Assembly (NCBI GenBank): GCA_016617855.1
Contig: JAECUM010091510.1
Location: forward strand, 30,001-94,000
From: Megalonaias nervosa
Taxonomy: Eukaryota; Mollusca; Bivalvia; Unionida; Unionidae
Length of the DNA stretch: 64,000 nucleotides
Direction of reading: 5' to 3'
How positions within the stretch are numbered: the first letter of the stretch is position 1; the number at the start of each line of letters is the position of its first letter. Position numbers and translations under genes: made by a program. The notes below the pieces were generated by a model. The model was given only the letters and a program-made list of their open reading frames with translations, did not search any database and was not told where the DNA came from. Below, one piece after another: positions 8,086 through 17,814 of the stretch.

Positions 8086-11000
8086 ATGGAGGAATTATCC
8101 ATGATTGAAACTAAAAAAGCCAGATTTGATCTTGACAGACTATCAGAATATAAATTTAGTACTTTGATGCAAGATCTGGCATTAACGGATGAGGATATAG
8201 CCGAACGTATTCGTGAAGCAAAAAATGAATTTCGTGACGATGGTGCTGCTTATGTATGGTCAACATTCAGAGTTCGAAATGTTACTAATATGATGAATGA
8301 CAAACGAGGAAAAGTAATTATTAATCACCTTGATGATCAAAAATATTTTATTTTAATAAAATTTATTGTAAATACAGAAGAAGATATTTGGATTATTCGT
8401 GATAAGCGCGATCCAGTACGAATACAGTCAGGAAATAATATTGTTCTCTTAAATAATAAATCTAAACCCGGAATACTGACTGGTATTGATAAGCCATATT
8501 ATGAACGGGGGTACCCTGTGACTGCAGTTGTATATGCGATATATCCGCTGAATAATAAACCTGACGTCGGGGATCTAAAGCCGATGAAACTGTCAGAGTC
8601 AAGAATAAACTGTGTAGCTGAACGAGTTACAGAACATTTTACAAACGCGATACGTGGTAATGGTTTAACAGATTTACGACGTAAAAAAATAAGTATGTGG
8701 GCAGAATCAGTTAAAGATACCGGAGCGTCTATCAAAGATGTCGCTGAACTAGAAAAGAAATTAAAATTCCCAATAACAGTAAAGACGTTAACAGGAGAGA
8801 TTTTATATAAATCAAAATATGAATCAAGAGGAGCTCCAATAACAATCGTTGATCATAATTCGCACGCATGGACCTCAGCAGTAACAATATTTCCACGAGA
8901 TAGAGCGGTTAAATTTTATGATGGTCATATATTTGATTTTATCAAAAATATCAGTAAAAGTGACCCTGTGTCCGTTTGGTTATTTCAAAGTTCAGAATAT
9001 GATTATTACGATCAATTTGTACGACCTAATGGTGATATTTACCGTATAGAATCTCTTAGTGTAGAAATGGAAAATCTTGCGCTGAAATATACTTCAGACG
9101 ATGTCAAAGTTAGACTATTATTAAATAATTGTTTTACTGTTCCGTCTGTAGCGGCTCATTTCGCTCAGGAGAAAAATTTATGGAAACCAACACGATCGGA
9201 ATTTCTTGAAGACATTCATAAAAGCTGTGTAGAATATGGACACGGAGGATTATGGAATACTAAATATAAGTGTAATGACGTTATATCCGTCGATATGGTA
9301 GCATGTTATCCTGGAAGTTTTCTTGGATACGGAGAATGTTCTGAATACTTTAAGAGATTCGGACATCCATCACACGAGATGACCAGGGTTGCGATAAACG
9401 GACATTTACCAGATTTTGATCTAACAGGATTTGCTCATGTAGAATCATTCGAGTTTGCAGAAAAACTCCATCCGATTACTTATGTTTGGTTTGGAAGACA
9501 TTTTTCAGAAAAATGTTGGGTTCCAATAGTACTATTGCGATATATGTTTGATGTTGGAATTTTAACATTATTGAAGGTGAGTGAGGCGATTATATCGTAT
9601 AGTCCACAGAAGCAAGTTTGGTTACCAGAACCAAATAGATTTAATATTGATGATGCCAGGAAAGAATTCCCTAATTTTAATGAAGATGACATTATTAAAA
9701 TTACTAATAATATACGTAAATGCAGAGACGAGCATGATGGAAAACTTGCAAAAGATCTTGGTAGAAAGATAATTGGTAAATTTACTCAAGGAGGAGCCTA
9801 TGATCATAAAAGACACTGTACAAGATTGATTATGGACGATGCTGAACTCGATTTTATAATAGCTGATACAACGGAAAAAAACATATTTATAAATCGGAGT
9901 AATGCTTATTTGTCAGACGGAATCAAACTAGGTACAATTGTGAGCTATCTTGATGGTGACTCACCACAATTTACTCATTTAAGATCATCTATGTTGGCAT
10001 ATGTTTCTATAAATCTACTATCTATGATAAATAGATTTCCTCGTGATGCTGTCAGAGTCGCCACGGATTCGTTTTATATAAATAAAAAATATACGGATTT
10101 ATTAAAACCGCTACTTGGTAATGGTGAATGGGGATCATGGAGAATAAAACAGGAAAATATACTTAGCTATTTTGAATCCGCCGACGTTGAAATTAAGGAA
10201 ATATATTACAAAAATAATATTCAAATATCAATGTCATCGGCACCATCTGTGTACGATCCTGTATCTAGACATAAAACCGTTTATCTTAATGGGTGTGGAG
10301 GGTCAGGTAAAACAACTCGTGTGATTAAATTATTCATGAATAATAATTCAGATATAATTGTTTTGACACCGACACATAAACTCGCCAGAGAGATAAAAGA
10401 GCGAGGAGTAAAATCGTGTACTTATCATAGTTTCTTTAGATGGTGTGGAGACACATGGACTCCTGAGCGAATGGGTGAGAAATATATACCTAAATATATT
10501 ATATGGGACGAGATATGCACGGTGTCGTTAGAAATATTAAAAACATTTCTTGAATGGCTATTGACGAAAAATACTGCTATAATAATGTGCGGTGATCATG
10601 GTCAACCACCACCTTTTATTGGACAGTCTCCACATGAATGGCTGAAGAATAACGTAGATTATTACGAGGAAATAAATGATGACCATAGAGCTATTGATGA
10701 ACCGCTGAAGGAATTTAAAAGGTTAATCAGACTTCAGCCAGACAGAGTACAATGTGAAATAATGCTAGGAGTAATTCCAGAGACTTCTATGAATGATTTT
10801 CTAAATTTATGGAATCCCGATGATTTAATAGTTGCAAGTAGAAAGATAGTTCGTGATGAACTACAGGATAAATTATTTCTGTTACATAAAGAAAAGTTTC
10901 CAGATCTACCAGTACCATTATGTTATCGCCCAACAGATACTCGACGACAGAACATTGATGTTGAAATTCCTGGTGGTGGAATACAGAATCTTGTCTTGAA

Positions 11001-11595
11001 TGATATTATTTTAGTCGATATTAATGTCATTGAGAATGCACTGAATATGAATAAATCACCGTGGACATTAGGATATGCTATAACTATTCACTCATCACAA
11101 GGGTTAACTATTTCTGATACAAATATCTGGATTATAGATGATCGGATTGAATGGTCGAATTTAGTCTATCTCGCAGTTTCTAGAGTCAGAAGAATATCTC
11201 AACTACATAGGGTTATTATGAATTTTACAGAAAATAATGATCAAACTGTTAATAATGACGTAATAAGAAAAAACCTATCTGGTTATAAGCAATGTGATAA
11301 AAAAAATAAGCGTGACTTTGATATTGATACTGAATTTATAATAAAACTAAAAACACAACAGAATAATAATTGTGCAAGTTGTAACTGTAATATGTTATGG
11401 CAATATTCGAATAATAATCCAAGACAATTTACCGTAGACAGAATTAATAGTGATCTTGGTCATACACGTGATAATGTGATGCTGACCTGTCTTGAATGTA
11501 ATCGACGTAGAGGTTCTGGTTATGTAATTGTATGTGGTGGTAATTGTGTGTCTTTAGGAATTACCTGTAATTGTTCACGCACAAATCCACGTTGA
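8086..11595 (+). CDS. DNA polymerase B fused to SF1 helicase and HNH domain
   Basis: This is one intact frame of 1169 codons. Around residues 400-412 it has VISVDMVACYPGS, a polymerase B motif A with DxxxxYP. Motif C, near residue 660, reads RVATDSFYI, so the usual first Asp of DTDS is replaced by Ala. From about residue 734 an SF1 (Pif1/Dda-like) helicase begins with the Walker A GCGGSGKTTR, followed by IIWDE (Walker B), CGDHGQPPPF (motif III), TIHSSQG (motif V) and YLAVSRVRR (motif VI). Residues about 1096-1142 form an HNH-type zinc domain (CASCNCNMLWQYSNNN, then TVDRINSDLGH, CLECNRRRG). A proofreading exonuclease is not obvious. Role: replication of the element genome. An alternative start is 8101. 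Confidence 0.85.
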   Translation: MEELSMIETKKARFDLDRLSEYKFSTLMQDLALTDEDIAERIREAKNEFRDDGAAYVWSTFRVRNVTNMMNDKRGKVIINHLDDQKYFILIKFIVNTEEDIWIIRDKRDPVRIQSGNNIVLLNNKSKPGILTGIDKPYYERGYPVTAVVYAIYPLNNKPDVGDLKPMKLSESRINCVAERVTEHFTNAIRGNGLTDLRRKKISMWAESVKDTGASIKDVAELEKKLKFPITVKTLTGEILYKSKYESRGAPITIVDHNSHAWTSAVTIFPRDRAVKFYDGHIFDFIKNISKSDPVSVWLFQSSEYDYYDQFVRPNGDIYRIESLSVEMENLALKYTSDDVKVRLLLNNCFTVPSVAAHFAQEKNLWKPTRSEFLEDIHKSCVEYGHGGLWNTKYKCNDVISVDMVACYPGSFLGYGECSEYFKRFGHPSHEMTRVAINGHLPDFDLTGFAHVESFEFAEKLHPITYVWFGRHFSEKCWVPIVLLRYMFDVGILTLLKVSEAIISYSPQKQVWLPEPNRFNIDDARKEFPNFNEDDIIKITNNIRKCRDEHDGKLAKDLGRKIIGKFTQGGAYDHKRHCTRLIMDDAELDFIIADTTEKNIFINRSNAYLSDGIKLGTIVSYLDGDSPQFTHLRSSMLAYVSINLLSMINRFPRDAVRVATDSFYINKKYTDLLKPLLGNGEWGSWRIKQENILSYFESADVEIKEIYYKNNIQISMSSAPSVYDPVSRHKTVYLNGCGGSGKTTRVIKLFMNNNSDIIVLTPTHKLAREIKERGVKSCTYHSFFRWCGDTWTPERMGEKYIPKYIIWDEICTVSLEILKTFLEWLLTKNTAIIMCGDHGQPPPFIGQSPHEWLKNNVDYYEEINDDHRAIDEPLKEFKRLIRLQPDRVQCEIMLGVIPETSMNDFLNLWNPDDLIVASRKIVRDELQDKLFLLHKEKFPDLPVPLCYRPTDTRRQNIDVEIPGGGIQNLVLNDIILVDINVIENALNMNKSPWTLGYAITIHSSQGLTISDTNIWIIDDRIEWSNLVYLAVSRVRRISQLHRVIMNFTENNDQTVNNDVIRKNLSGYKQCDKKNKRDFDIDTEFIIKLKTQQNNNCASCNCNMLWQYSNNNPRQFTVDRINSDLGHTRDNVMLTCLECNRRRGSGYVIVCGGNCVSLGITCNCSRTNPR

Positions 11596-12500
11596 GGGGC
11601 TCTCGAATCTAATCTGTAGATTGGAGGTCTACCAGTAGATCTAACTACACTAGAAATTGTATGTGTAGTCACGCTCCAGATAGGATCAGTTGCTCTTTTT
11701 TTACCACCTTCAAGTTCGCCAGGTTCATATAAATATCTTACAGTTACATTACCTAATACTGGTTGAGGTTGATGTCTGTCATTGCTACAGGGTATATATT
11801 TTTTTGTGATCGCAATAGAAGGTTTCATGGAAGTTGAACGAGTAATTTCGTTATTTAATGCAGCTATCACACTTGGTAACCTCGCAACCCATTCACGAGA
11901 TCTCTCACCGGACTTAAAGTCAGTAGATATTTCTTTTGCGTATTGGTATCCAAATAACCGCTCAGCAAGTGTTCGATTAAATCGTTCAACAATTGCCTGA
12001 TCACGATGAATTTCAGTATGTCCTCGTCTGATTTTAACGTTATATTTCTTCATCAACGATAATACTGTACCAAGAAATTCTTTGCCAGGATCAACCTGTA
12101 ATAACTGTGGCCATCGCAAAGGTCCTCGCTGATAAATTCGTTCAAACGCAGATGCAACTTCAAACGCTGTCTTTGTTGATAATGGTTCAGCTTCTTTATA
12201 TCTACTTGCAACGTCAACGACAGTTAATGCGTATTTGTATGTGCGTGATTGACGTTTACCAATTTTAATAGTATCGTGTGGTAAAAATAAAATATCTGCT
12301 TGATGAACCTCATTAGGGACGCTGACATCAAAATGTGCATATTGAATTTTTTTAGGTGGTGGTAGATAAATTTGCCATATTGCCTGTCGTGCTAACCAAG
12401 CTGCAGCAACAGAACGTGAGACTTTTGCTGCTTCAGATAATTTACTAATAGCTGATCTGCCTCTCCAATATCCTCTTGGGCTATAATAAATGGATTCCAT
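11520..12500 (-). CDS. Retroviral-type DDE integrase of element 1
   Basis: The 326-residue product has the catalytic triad of the Polinton/retroviral integrase family: Asp69 in VHQADILFL, Asp137 in LQVDPGKEFLG and Glu172 in AIVERFNRTLAE. The second Asp and the Glu are 35 residues apart (D,D-35-E). The N-terminal part (YYSPRGYWRGRSAISKLSEA) resembles the YYxPxGYWxG opening of Polinton integrases. No chromodomain is visible at the C-terminus, unlike element 2. The stop lies inside the polymerase gene, so the two converge with 76 bp of antisense overlap. It starts behind ATTATA. Function: insertion of the element into host DNA. Confidence 0.88.
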   Translation of the reverse strand: MESIYYSPRGYWRGRSAISKLSEAAKVSRSVAAAWLARQAIWQIYLPPPKKIQYAHFDVSVPNEVHQADILFLPHDTIKIGKRQSRTYKYALTVVDVASRYKEAEPLSTKTAFEVASAFERIYQRGPLRWPQLLQVDPGKEFLGTVLSLMKKYNVKIRRGHTEIHRDQAIVERFNRTLAERLFGYQYAKEISTDFKSGERSREWVARLPSVIAALNNEITRSTSMKPSIAITKKYIPCSNDRHQPQPVLGNVTVRYLYEPGELEGGKKRATDPIWSVTTHTISSVVRSTGRPPIYRLDSRAPQRGFVREQLQVIPKDTQLPPHTIT

Positions 12501-12516
12501 TATAATATTTATATAA

Positions 12517-13017
12517 TTAATTACCAGCCCCTAACATTATTTTACTTTTCATGGCAGATTTTACTAGAAAACTAGCTAATTTATCTCTGACAGATTTATT
12601 AGGTATAGAATTTAATGCATGAATCAATTTTACATCTGCGAGATGCCTTTGTTGTAAATCTTTATTTTTATACGCAACATCATGAACATGACACGCTTTA
12701 TCAATCTTATTTACTGGATACTCTCCTGATCTTGGTTGATCTTGATTATCAAGTCGGATATCAAGTCGAGTTCCAGGACCGCAATAATTATATCCTGGTA
12801 AGTGTTTCTCACCGGGGTATTTAGCCCATGGATTTCCTGGTAATTTTCCTAATAAAGCGGCTATATCTCCACCTGTCTTTGTTTTAACAAATTTGTATTT
12901 CTTCGTGCCACATTTTACACATTTGCCCGTCAGAGCACGTCGTTTATTTTTTGTTGTTATTGTAGTTAGTTCAGCAGTGGGTGTAGATGCTCTACATCGA
13001 ACACAATATAGACTCAT
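12517..13017 (-). CDS. Zinc-ribbon/phospholipase A2 protein
   Basis: The product (166 residues from the ATG at 13017, which follows AATAAT) joins two parts. Residues 1-45 form a DUF5679-like zinc ribbon with CVRC and CVKCGTKKYKF. Residues about 75-135 carry a phospholipase A2 core: the calcium loop YNYCGPGTRLD and the catalytic His-Asp in ACHVHDVAYKN. Parvoviruses and some adintoviruses carry such a PLA2 in virion proteins to breach endosomal membranes, so an entry role is likely. The gene is 16 bp from the integrase and only 12 bp from the divergent ATPase gene. An upstream in-frame ATG would overlap the ATPase gene and is not favoured. Confidence 0.8.
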   Translation of the reverse strand: MSLYCVRCRASTPTAELTTITTKNKRRALTGKCVKCGTKKYKFVKTKTGGDIAALLGKLPGNPWAKYPGEKHLPGYNYCGPGTRLDIRLDNQDQPRSGEYPVNKIDKACHVHDVAYKNKDLQQRHLADVKLIHALNSIPNKSVRDKLASFLVKSAMKSKIMLGAGN

Positions 13018-13029
13018 ATTATTTATTAT

Positions 13030-13698
13030 ATGGATATAATTGACTTTTCGGCGACACGAAAACAGGAGCCAGTGAAGCATCATCCAGCATTACCAAATTC
13101 GATAAGGATGATTATAATAGGTCCATCTGGATCGGGTAAAACACAACTATTATTAAATTTAATAATGCGATGGTTAAAATGGAGTAAATTGTATTTAGTA
13201 GCACCATCCGTAGATGATCAACATTGTTACGAAGTACTTAAAGATTTTAATGAAAATGCAAAATTGCTGAATGAAGACGGTGATGATGTGGTTGATTTTA
13301 TTACCGATATTGATGAGGCTCCATCTGTAGATGACCTAGATGGATTTATTAATAATTTAGTGGTGTACGATGACGTTATGTTGGACAGACAAACAAATCC
13401 AGCTAGAATATTTTCTCGAGGTAGACATAAAAACACGGACGTGATTTATGTTACACAACGATATACACAAATACCTAAAGTGATCAGAGACAACTGCAAT
13501 ATTTTGGTTGTGTTTAATGGAGTAGATAATTATACTTTACAAAATATTTATTATACTTGGTGTTCAGGGGATATGGATATGATGAAGTTTAAAAACTTCT
13601 TTTCAAAAGCACAAGCTGTTCCGTTCGGATTTATTACAATAAATCTACATGATCCAAGATCTAGATATCGTGTAGGTCTAGATAAAATCTTTGGTTAA
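13030..13698 (+). CDS. A32-like genome packaging ATPase (FtsK/HerA family)
   Basis: The frame is an intact 222 residues. Walker A is IIIGPSGSGKTQLLL near residues 27-41 and Walker B is NLVVYDDVMLD near residue 110. These are followed by DVIYVTQRYTQIPKVIRDN, the sensor region typical of poxvirus A32-like and Polinton packaging ATPases. The enzyme pumps the genome into the preformed capsid. It is the last gene of element 1 and is divergent from the phospholipase gene. The start follows ATTAT. Element 2 has a homolog with a damaged P-loop. Confidence 0.88.
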   Translation: MDIIDFSATRKQEPVKHHPALPNSIRMIIIGPSGSGKTQLLLNLIMRWLKWSKLYLVAPSVDDQHCYEVLKDFNENAKLLNEDGDDVVDFITDIDEAPSVDDLDGFINNLVVYDDVMLDRQTNPARIFSRGRHKNTDVIYVTQRYTQIPKVIRDNCNILVVFNGVDNYTLQNIYYTWCSGDMDMMKFKNFFSKAQAVPFGFITINLHDPRSRYRVGLDKIFG

Positions 13699-13702
13699 TT
13701 AC

Positions 13703-13971
13703 AGCAGCAGGCAGGGTGAATGACAAAAATTGAGTGACCCGACGAGTAAACTAAACGCATTATAACATAAAAAACAAAAAAGTCAAAAATAAAATAATAA
13801 AAATGAGCTAACCCAAACGATTTATTATTCGTTTTTCAAACTATACGGTAATAATAAAAGTTAGGAGGTTCGGTTTAGCGTTATTGACCTTATTTTTCAG
13901 CCCTTGTAGGAACCTTTATTTTTGTAAAATAAGGTCTCGTACAAAGTGGTCTGTTCACCCTGCCTGCTGCT
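13703..13971. repeat. 18-bp perfect inverted repeat bounding a 269-bp AT-rich segment
   Basis: AGCAGCAGGCAGGGTGAA at 13703-13720 is the exact reverse complement of TTCACCCTGCCTGCTGCT at 13954-13971. The interior is AT-rich and holds a smaller stem (AACGATTTATTATTCGTT). It directly follows the ATPase stop codon. It could be a terminal structure of element 1 or a small inverted-repeat transposon; no clean flanking direct repeat is visible. Confidence 0.6.
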
Positions 13972-15292
13972 TGACAATACGTAACGTCTGTCTGTCATGT
14001 CATGTAAATAGCGTGATAATGGGATTATCTTAGAAGAGTCACACTAAGTTGTATATACATTTTGCACTTGCGAAAACACATGTATATCCACATTTATGAT
14101 ATGCGTGCATATTTAAAAAAAACAAAACAACAAATTACGTATATTATACAATGTCATTTTAAACTTTTCTGCAATGATAACGCACCTGCTTCAGTTAGCT
14201 GAACAATCTTATAGACACGTGCAGACCTACTGGTGCACATTTTATGAGCAAGATGAAGATTTCCCGCTCTATTTACAAGGTGACTGTTTGAAAATTATGA
14301 TAAAGTTTCTGCAATAATGTACTTTAGGATAATTGGTGCGTGGGCAATGCATAAATGTTCGATACAACAGATGCTGTCTTTATATACGTCAGGACATACC
14401 TGATATACGGGGATCATATAAAGCTGTAAATGAAGAAACATACACCTGGTTCAACTTATTATCATATTGTCAACAATTTGACGTCAGCGGAATAGTCTTG
14501 ATCGCATCATATATTATAGAAATAAGTATTTTTAGTTAAATATGCACATATTTACTTATAGAAAGTAGATTTACCTGCCGTTCGTAACCAACAGTGATTG
14601 GTTTATAGTAATCTGTAAGAATCAGAAACAGAAACACAACATGCCACATCTATTGAATGATTATAGTGCAAAGCACACAATATACACTCTTCAAGAACAC
14701 CACGCACATTGCACTCCTCCCCCCCCCACACGCGCAAACAGAAACTATTACATGCGCCTGTGAAATCAATATTGTTAACAACGTATCAAATTATGGTTTT
14801 TCAGTTATTTCATTATGGATGTGGGGAATCTGCATTTATCAGATTTCTGTTTACAGTTTTGCAATTGGGGGATTTTCTGTGTGCTTCCACTAAACTGCGT
14901 AAAAGCTGTACTTTTTCAAAGAGTCATTTATGATCCCTCTTCGACGACATTGGTCTTGAGGTGTGACATTGGTCTTGAGGTGTGACATTGGTCTTGAGGT
15001 GTGACAGGTTATTATTATTAAGAGAGTAATATATTATTACTCAAAGCACGGGCCTAAGGAGAATTACTCAAGACATTGTATTACGAGGTTTATTTTTTAA
15101 ATTTCATTTAATTAAATAAATATTTGTTCTATGCCATATCTAACAGCAGGAATGCTAATAGGCATTAAATGGTTTGTTTATTTGGGTCCAAGAATAAATC
15201 ATGGACCAACACTACAGTCACTATTTCGTAAAAGAGATTATATTGGTTCAACATTTCAGAAGAGTGCTGTATTAAATGTTTCAAGTGCATAT
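13972..15292. other. Non-coding stretch between element 1 and the LTR element
   Basis: There is no supported gene. The first 600 bp are AT-rich and could still belong to element 1. A tandem repeat of three 19-bp units (GACATTGGTCTTGAGGTGT) lies at 14946-15002. The rest shows only short chance reading frames. Confidence 0.5.
14946..15002. repeat. Three tandem 19-bp units
   Basis: GACATTGGTCTTGAGGTGT occurs three times without interruption, followed by a partial GACA. It is a simple local tandem repeat in non-coding DNA. Confidence 0.9.
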
Positions 15293-16234
15293 TGTTACGT
15301 GTATAGACTCGTACAAAGTAACAAAAGAAAGAGTGAAGTCAACAAGCTTTGTAAATTTTAACAAAATAATTTATTTCCCTGGAAAACAAGGTAAAAATAT
15401 AAAAAAGGACTTAAGGTTTGTGAATCTAATCCAAAAATTAATCCTAGAATTTAAAAATATAAGTCCTATCACTAAAAAGTTCTAATTGAATCAAAGTTCG
15501 AATCCCGATGAAGTTCCAAGATGGAAGGCGATGACGTCCTCTATCCTGTTCTGTGTTGACGTGTCAACAGTCCTTGTTGAATCACCATTTCCGTCTTTAG
15601 AATTCCGAATAATTTCCAATAAATGTCTTTGTCCAAGAATTTTGATGAAGAAGAGCACTTGTATGTTTTCGAGAGAATATAAATTATTAAATCCAAAAAT
15701 AGAGGAATTTTAAATCAAACTGTCATCAACATTGAAAACACCTTGAGCTCTAAAGGTTTTAAAATACGACTGACTGGAAACACTACAAAACATCTGTTTT
15801 AACCCTTAACTAAACGCAGTTTAGACCCCGTGATGGGTCACGTGATCGCTTAATCCGAACAACGCAGTAAAATAATATGTCAATTAGCACGTAGGCTAGT
15901 ATAGCCTTCGCTAAGAATCAGTGATTCCCACACTGGAAATGAATTTAAAAAAAGGTTGTTTACAACAGAGCTGAAGCAAGCCAAGAATGACCTTGATTAC
16001 GACCAATGATTTTTATTTAGTGTTTACTAAGTCAGAACCAAGGTCAGGAACTAGAGCAGCTAAAAATATAATGTAGTAATACTACTGCGTTTTAATCAGG
16101 TCAAAACAGAAAACTGAATTTTCCGAAAAAGGTCAAATCCAGTGAATAAAGTTATCATAACATGTAATGAAAATAAAAATAAAATAAAAAATTTAAAACT
16201 AACACACAAGTAATTTAATTACATATACGTAACA
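15293..16234 (-). repeat. 3' LTR (minus-strand orientation)
   Basis: This copy is about 97 percent alike by eye to 17815-18756, differing by scattered substitutions and 1-4-base indels. Its ends are TGTTACG...GTAACA. The neighbouring purine tract at 16235-16245 shows that this is the 3' LTR of an element read on the minus strand. Confidence 0.92.
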
Positions 16235-16245
16235 CTTCTCCCCAT
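16235..16245 (-). promoter_or_regulatory. Polypurine tract of the LTR element
   Basis: On the minus strand this reads ATGGGGAGAAG and directly precedes the TGTTACG start of the LTR, the expected place of the plus-strand primer. Confidence 0.75.
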
Positions 16246-16369
16246 AAAGAAAAAGAATGATTTATATAATAAAGCTTTCTTTTTACCATAGGTCAATTAT
16301 ACATGCTGCATACAAATTACATAAGAAGAACTCTGATGAAGCATACAAAGTGTACATGAAATAATATTT

Positions 16370-17310
16370 CTATAAACGGGAAAGTGCATCTGCAATTAAA
16401 TTGTCTTTTCCCTTGATGTGCCTGATGTCAAGATTATTTTCCCGTAACAACAAACACCACATTAATAATCTTTGATTCTTATTTTTCATCTTGTCGATGA
16501 AAGTAAGGGGGTTGTGATCACTAAACACAACAACCGGAGAAGGAGCTGAACTAATGTAAACTTCAAAATTTTGTAATGCCAATATTAAAGCCAAACATTC
16601 CTTCTCGATTATTGAGTAATTTCTTTGGTACTTATTTAATTTCTTAGAGAAATAGCACACTGGATGATGAACACCATTTCTATCTTTTGAATCAATATTG
16701 CTCCAACCCCAACATCACTTGCATTAACAGATAGTTTAAATGGCTGACTGAAATTTGGAGCTGTAAGAACTGGTGAACATTAAAGTATGGCTTTTAACCT
16801 ATCAAAAGCTTCCTGACATTTTTCAGTCCAAAGAAAAACTTGTTTTTCTTGCTCACCAAATTTGTCAGGGGTTCAGCAATATTAGAAAAATTGGAACAAA
16901 ATTTCCGATAGTATCCAGCCATACCAAAAAATCGCATCAGTTGCTTTTTACTGACAGGCACAGGGAATTCAGAGATAGCTTTGACCTTAGCATCTATTGG
17001 TTTGACTTGTCCATGTCCCACAATATATCCTAGAAAAGTTACACAAGCACGGCAGAACTCACTTTTAGATAAATTGTCAAACTTGCATCAGTGAGTGTCA
17101 AAAAATTTCCGAATCGTTGCTAGATGTATTTTCCAGGTGTCGTTGTAGGTGATGACATCATCGATGTAAGCATCACAATTATCCAGACCGGAGGTAATCA
17201 TATTCATCAAACGCTGAAAGATACTTGGAGAACCCTTCATCCCGAACGGCATTACGTTATATTGATAGAGTCCATCTGGAGTCACGAATGCCGTAATTTT
17301 CTTTGCCCTT
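16370..17310 (-). pseudogene. Reverse transcriptase-RNase H remnant of the LTR element
   Basis: Read on the minus strand, the first part carries a reverse transcriptase palm: YNVMPFGMKGSPSIFQRLM and then the active-site YIDD in AYIDDVITYND. A stop at 17088 and shifted frames follow. The next part contains the connection motif MRFFGMAGYYRKFCSNFS (16794-17021). The last part is RNase H with SIIEKECLALILALQNFEVY and HIKGKDNLIADALSR, ending at 16370. These are hallmarks of Ty3/mdg4 pol. The palm motif A region is missing and replaced upstream by a (CT)n run. No integrase follows before the LTR. The gene is dead. Confidence 0.88.
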
Positions 17311-17327
17311 TTTTCTTTGCATTTGCA

Positions 17328-17450
<123 letters not shown>

Positions 17451-17787
17451 AAATTGTCTTTGCATTTCTTCCCTTCTTTCTTCAAATTACACCTGCATTA
17501 CTTCCATTTCTTTTTCCATTTGTATCTTTTCTATCTGAAACTGAACCTGTCTTATCACTAATTCCATCTTTTTTAAGCTGGACTTCCATTTTCAAAATGT
17601 CCAAACACTCCTGGGTAAAAGTAAAAAAATTCTCTACTTTTGATGATATTGTGAAAAAGCCCGTTGATTTCACTAAAGATTTCAAACAAAATGTGAAATA
17701 GTACTTGGGATTTTAAATATTCTGAAAACTAGGGGAATTTAAATTTCAAAAAAATTTTCTGAAATATTTTAGCTAAAATTCATATAT

Positions 17788-17805
17788 CCCAAGGACGAGA
17801 ACACC
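17788..17805 (-). promoter_or_regulatory. Putative primer-binding site
   Basis: On the minus strand the sequence downstream of the 5' LTR reads TGGTGTTCTCGTCCTTGG, beginning with the TGG that pairs with a tRNA CCA end. The primer tRNA was not identified. Confidence 0.5.
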
Positions 17806-17814
17806 AATTTTCTT

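Larger units (their letters stand above)
1..13975. mobile_element. Element 1: AT-rich adintovirus/Polinton-like element, left end missing
   Basis: This stretch is a compact, gene-dense block with capsid, protease, fibre, penton, polymerase, integrase and packaging ATPase genes, separated by a few to a few dozen bases and running on both strands. That gene set is typical of Polintons and adintoviruses. The polymerase-helicase fusion and the phospholipase set it apart from element 2. The left terminus lies outside the window, so terminal repeats and a target duplication cannot be tested. The right border is uncertain: coding ends at 13698, an inverted repeat closes at 13971, and an LTR retrotransposon sits in host-like DNA by 15293. 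Four structural genes carry frameshifts while polymerase, integrase, ATPase, capsid and protease are open. This fits a fairly recent integration or residual assembly indels. Confidence 0.8.

Noticed and set aside
13703..13971. MITE insertion
   Set aside because: The inverted repeat is perfect, but no flanking direct duplication was seen and no second copy occurs in the window, so it is left as an unexplained repeat.
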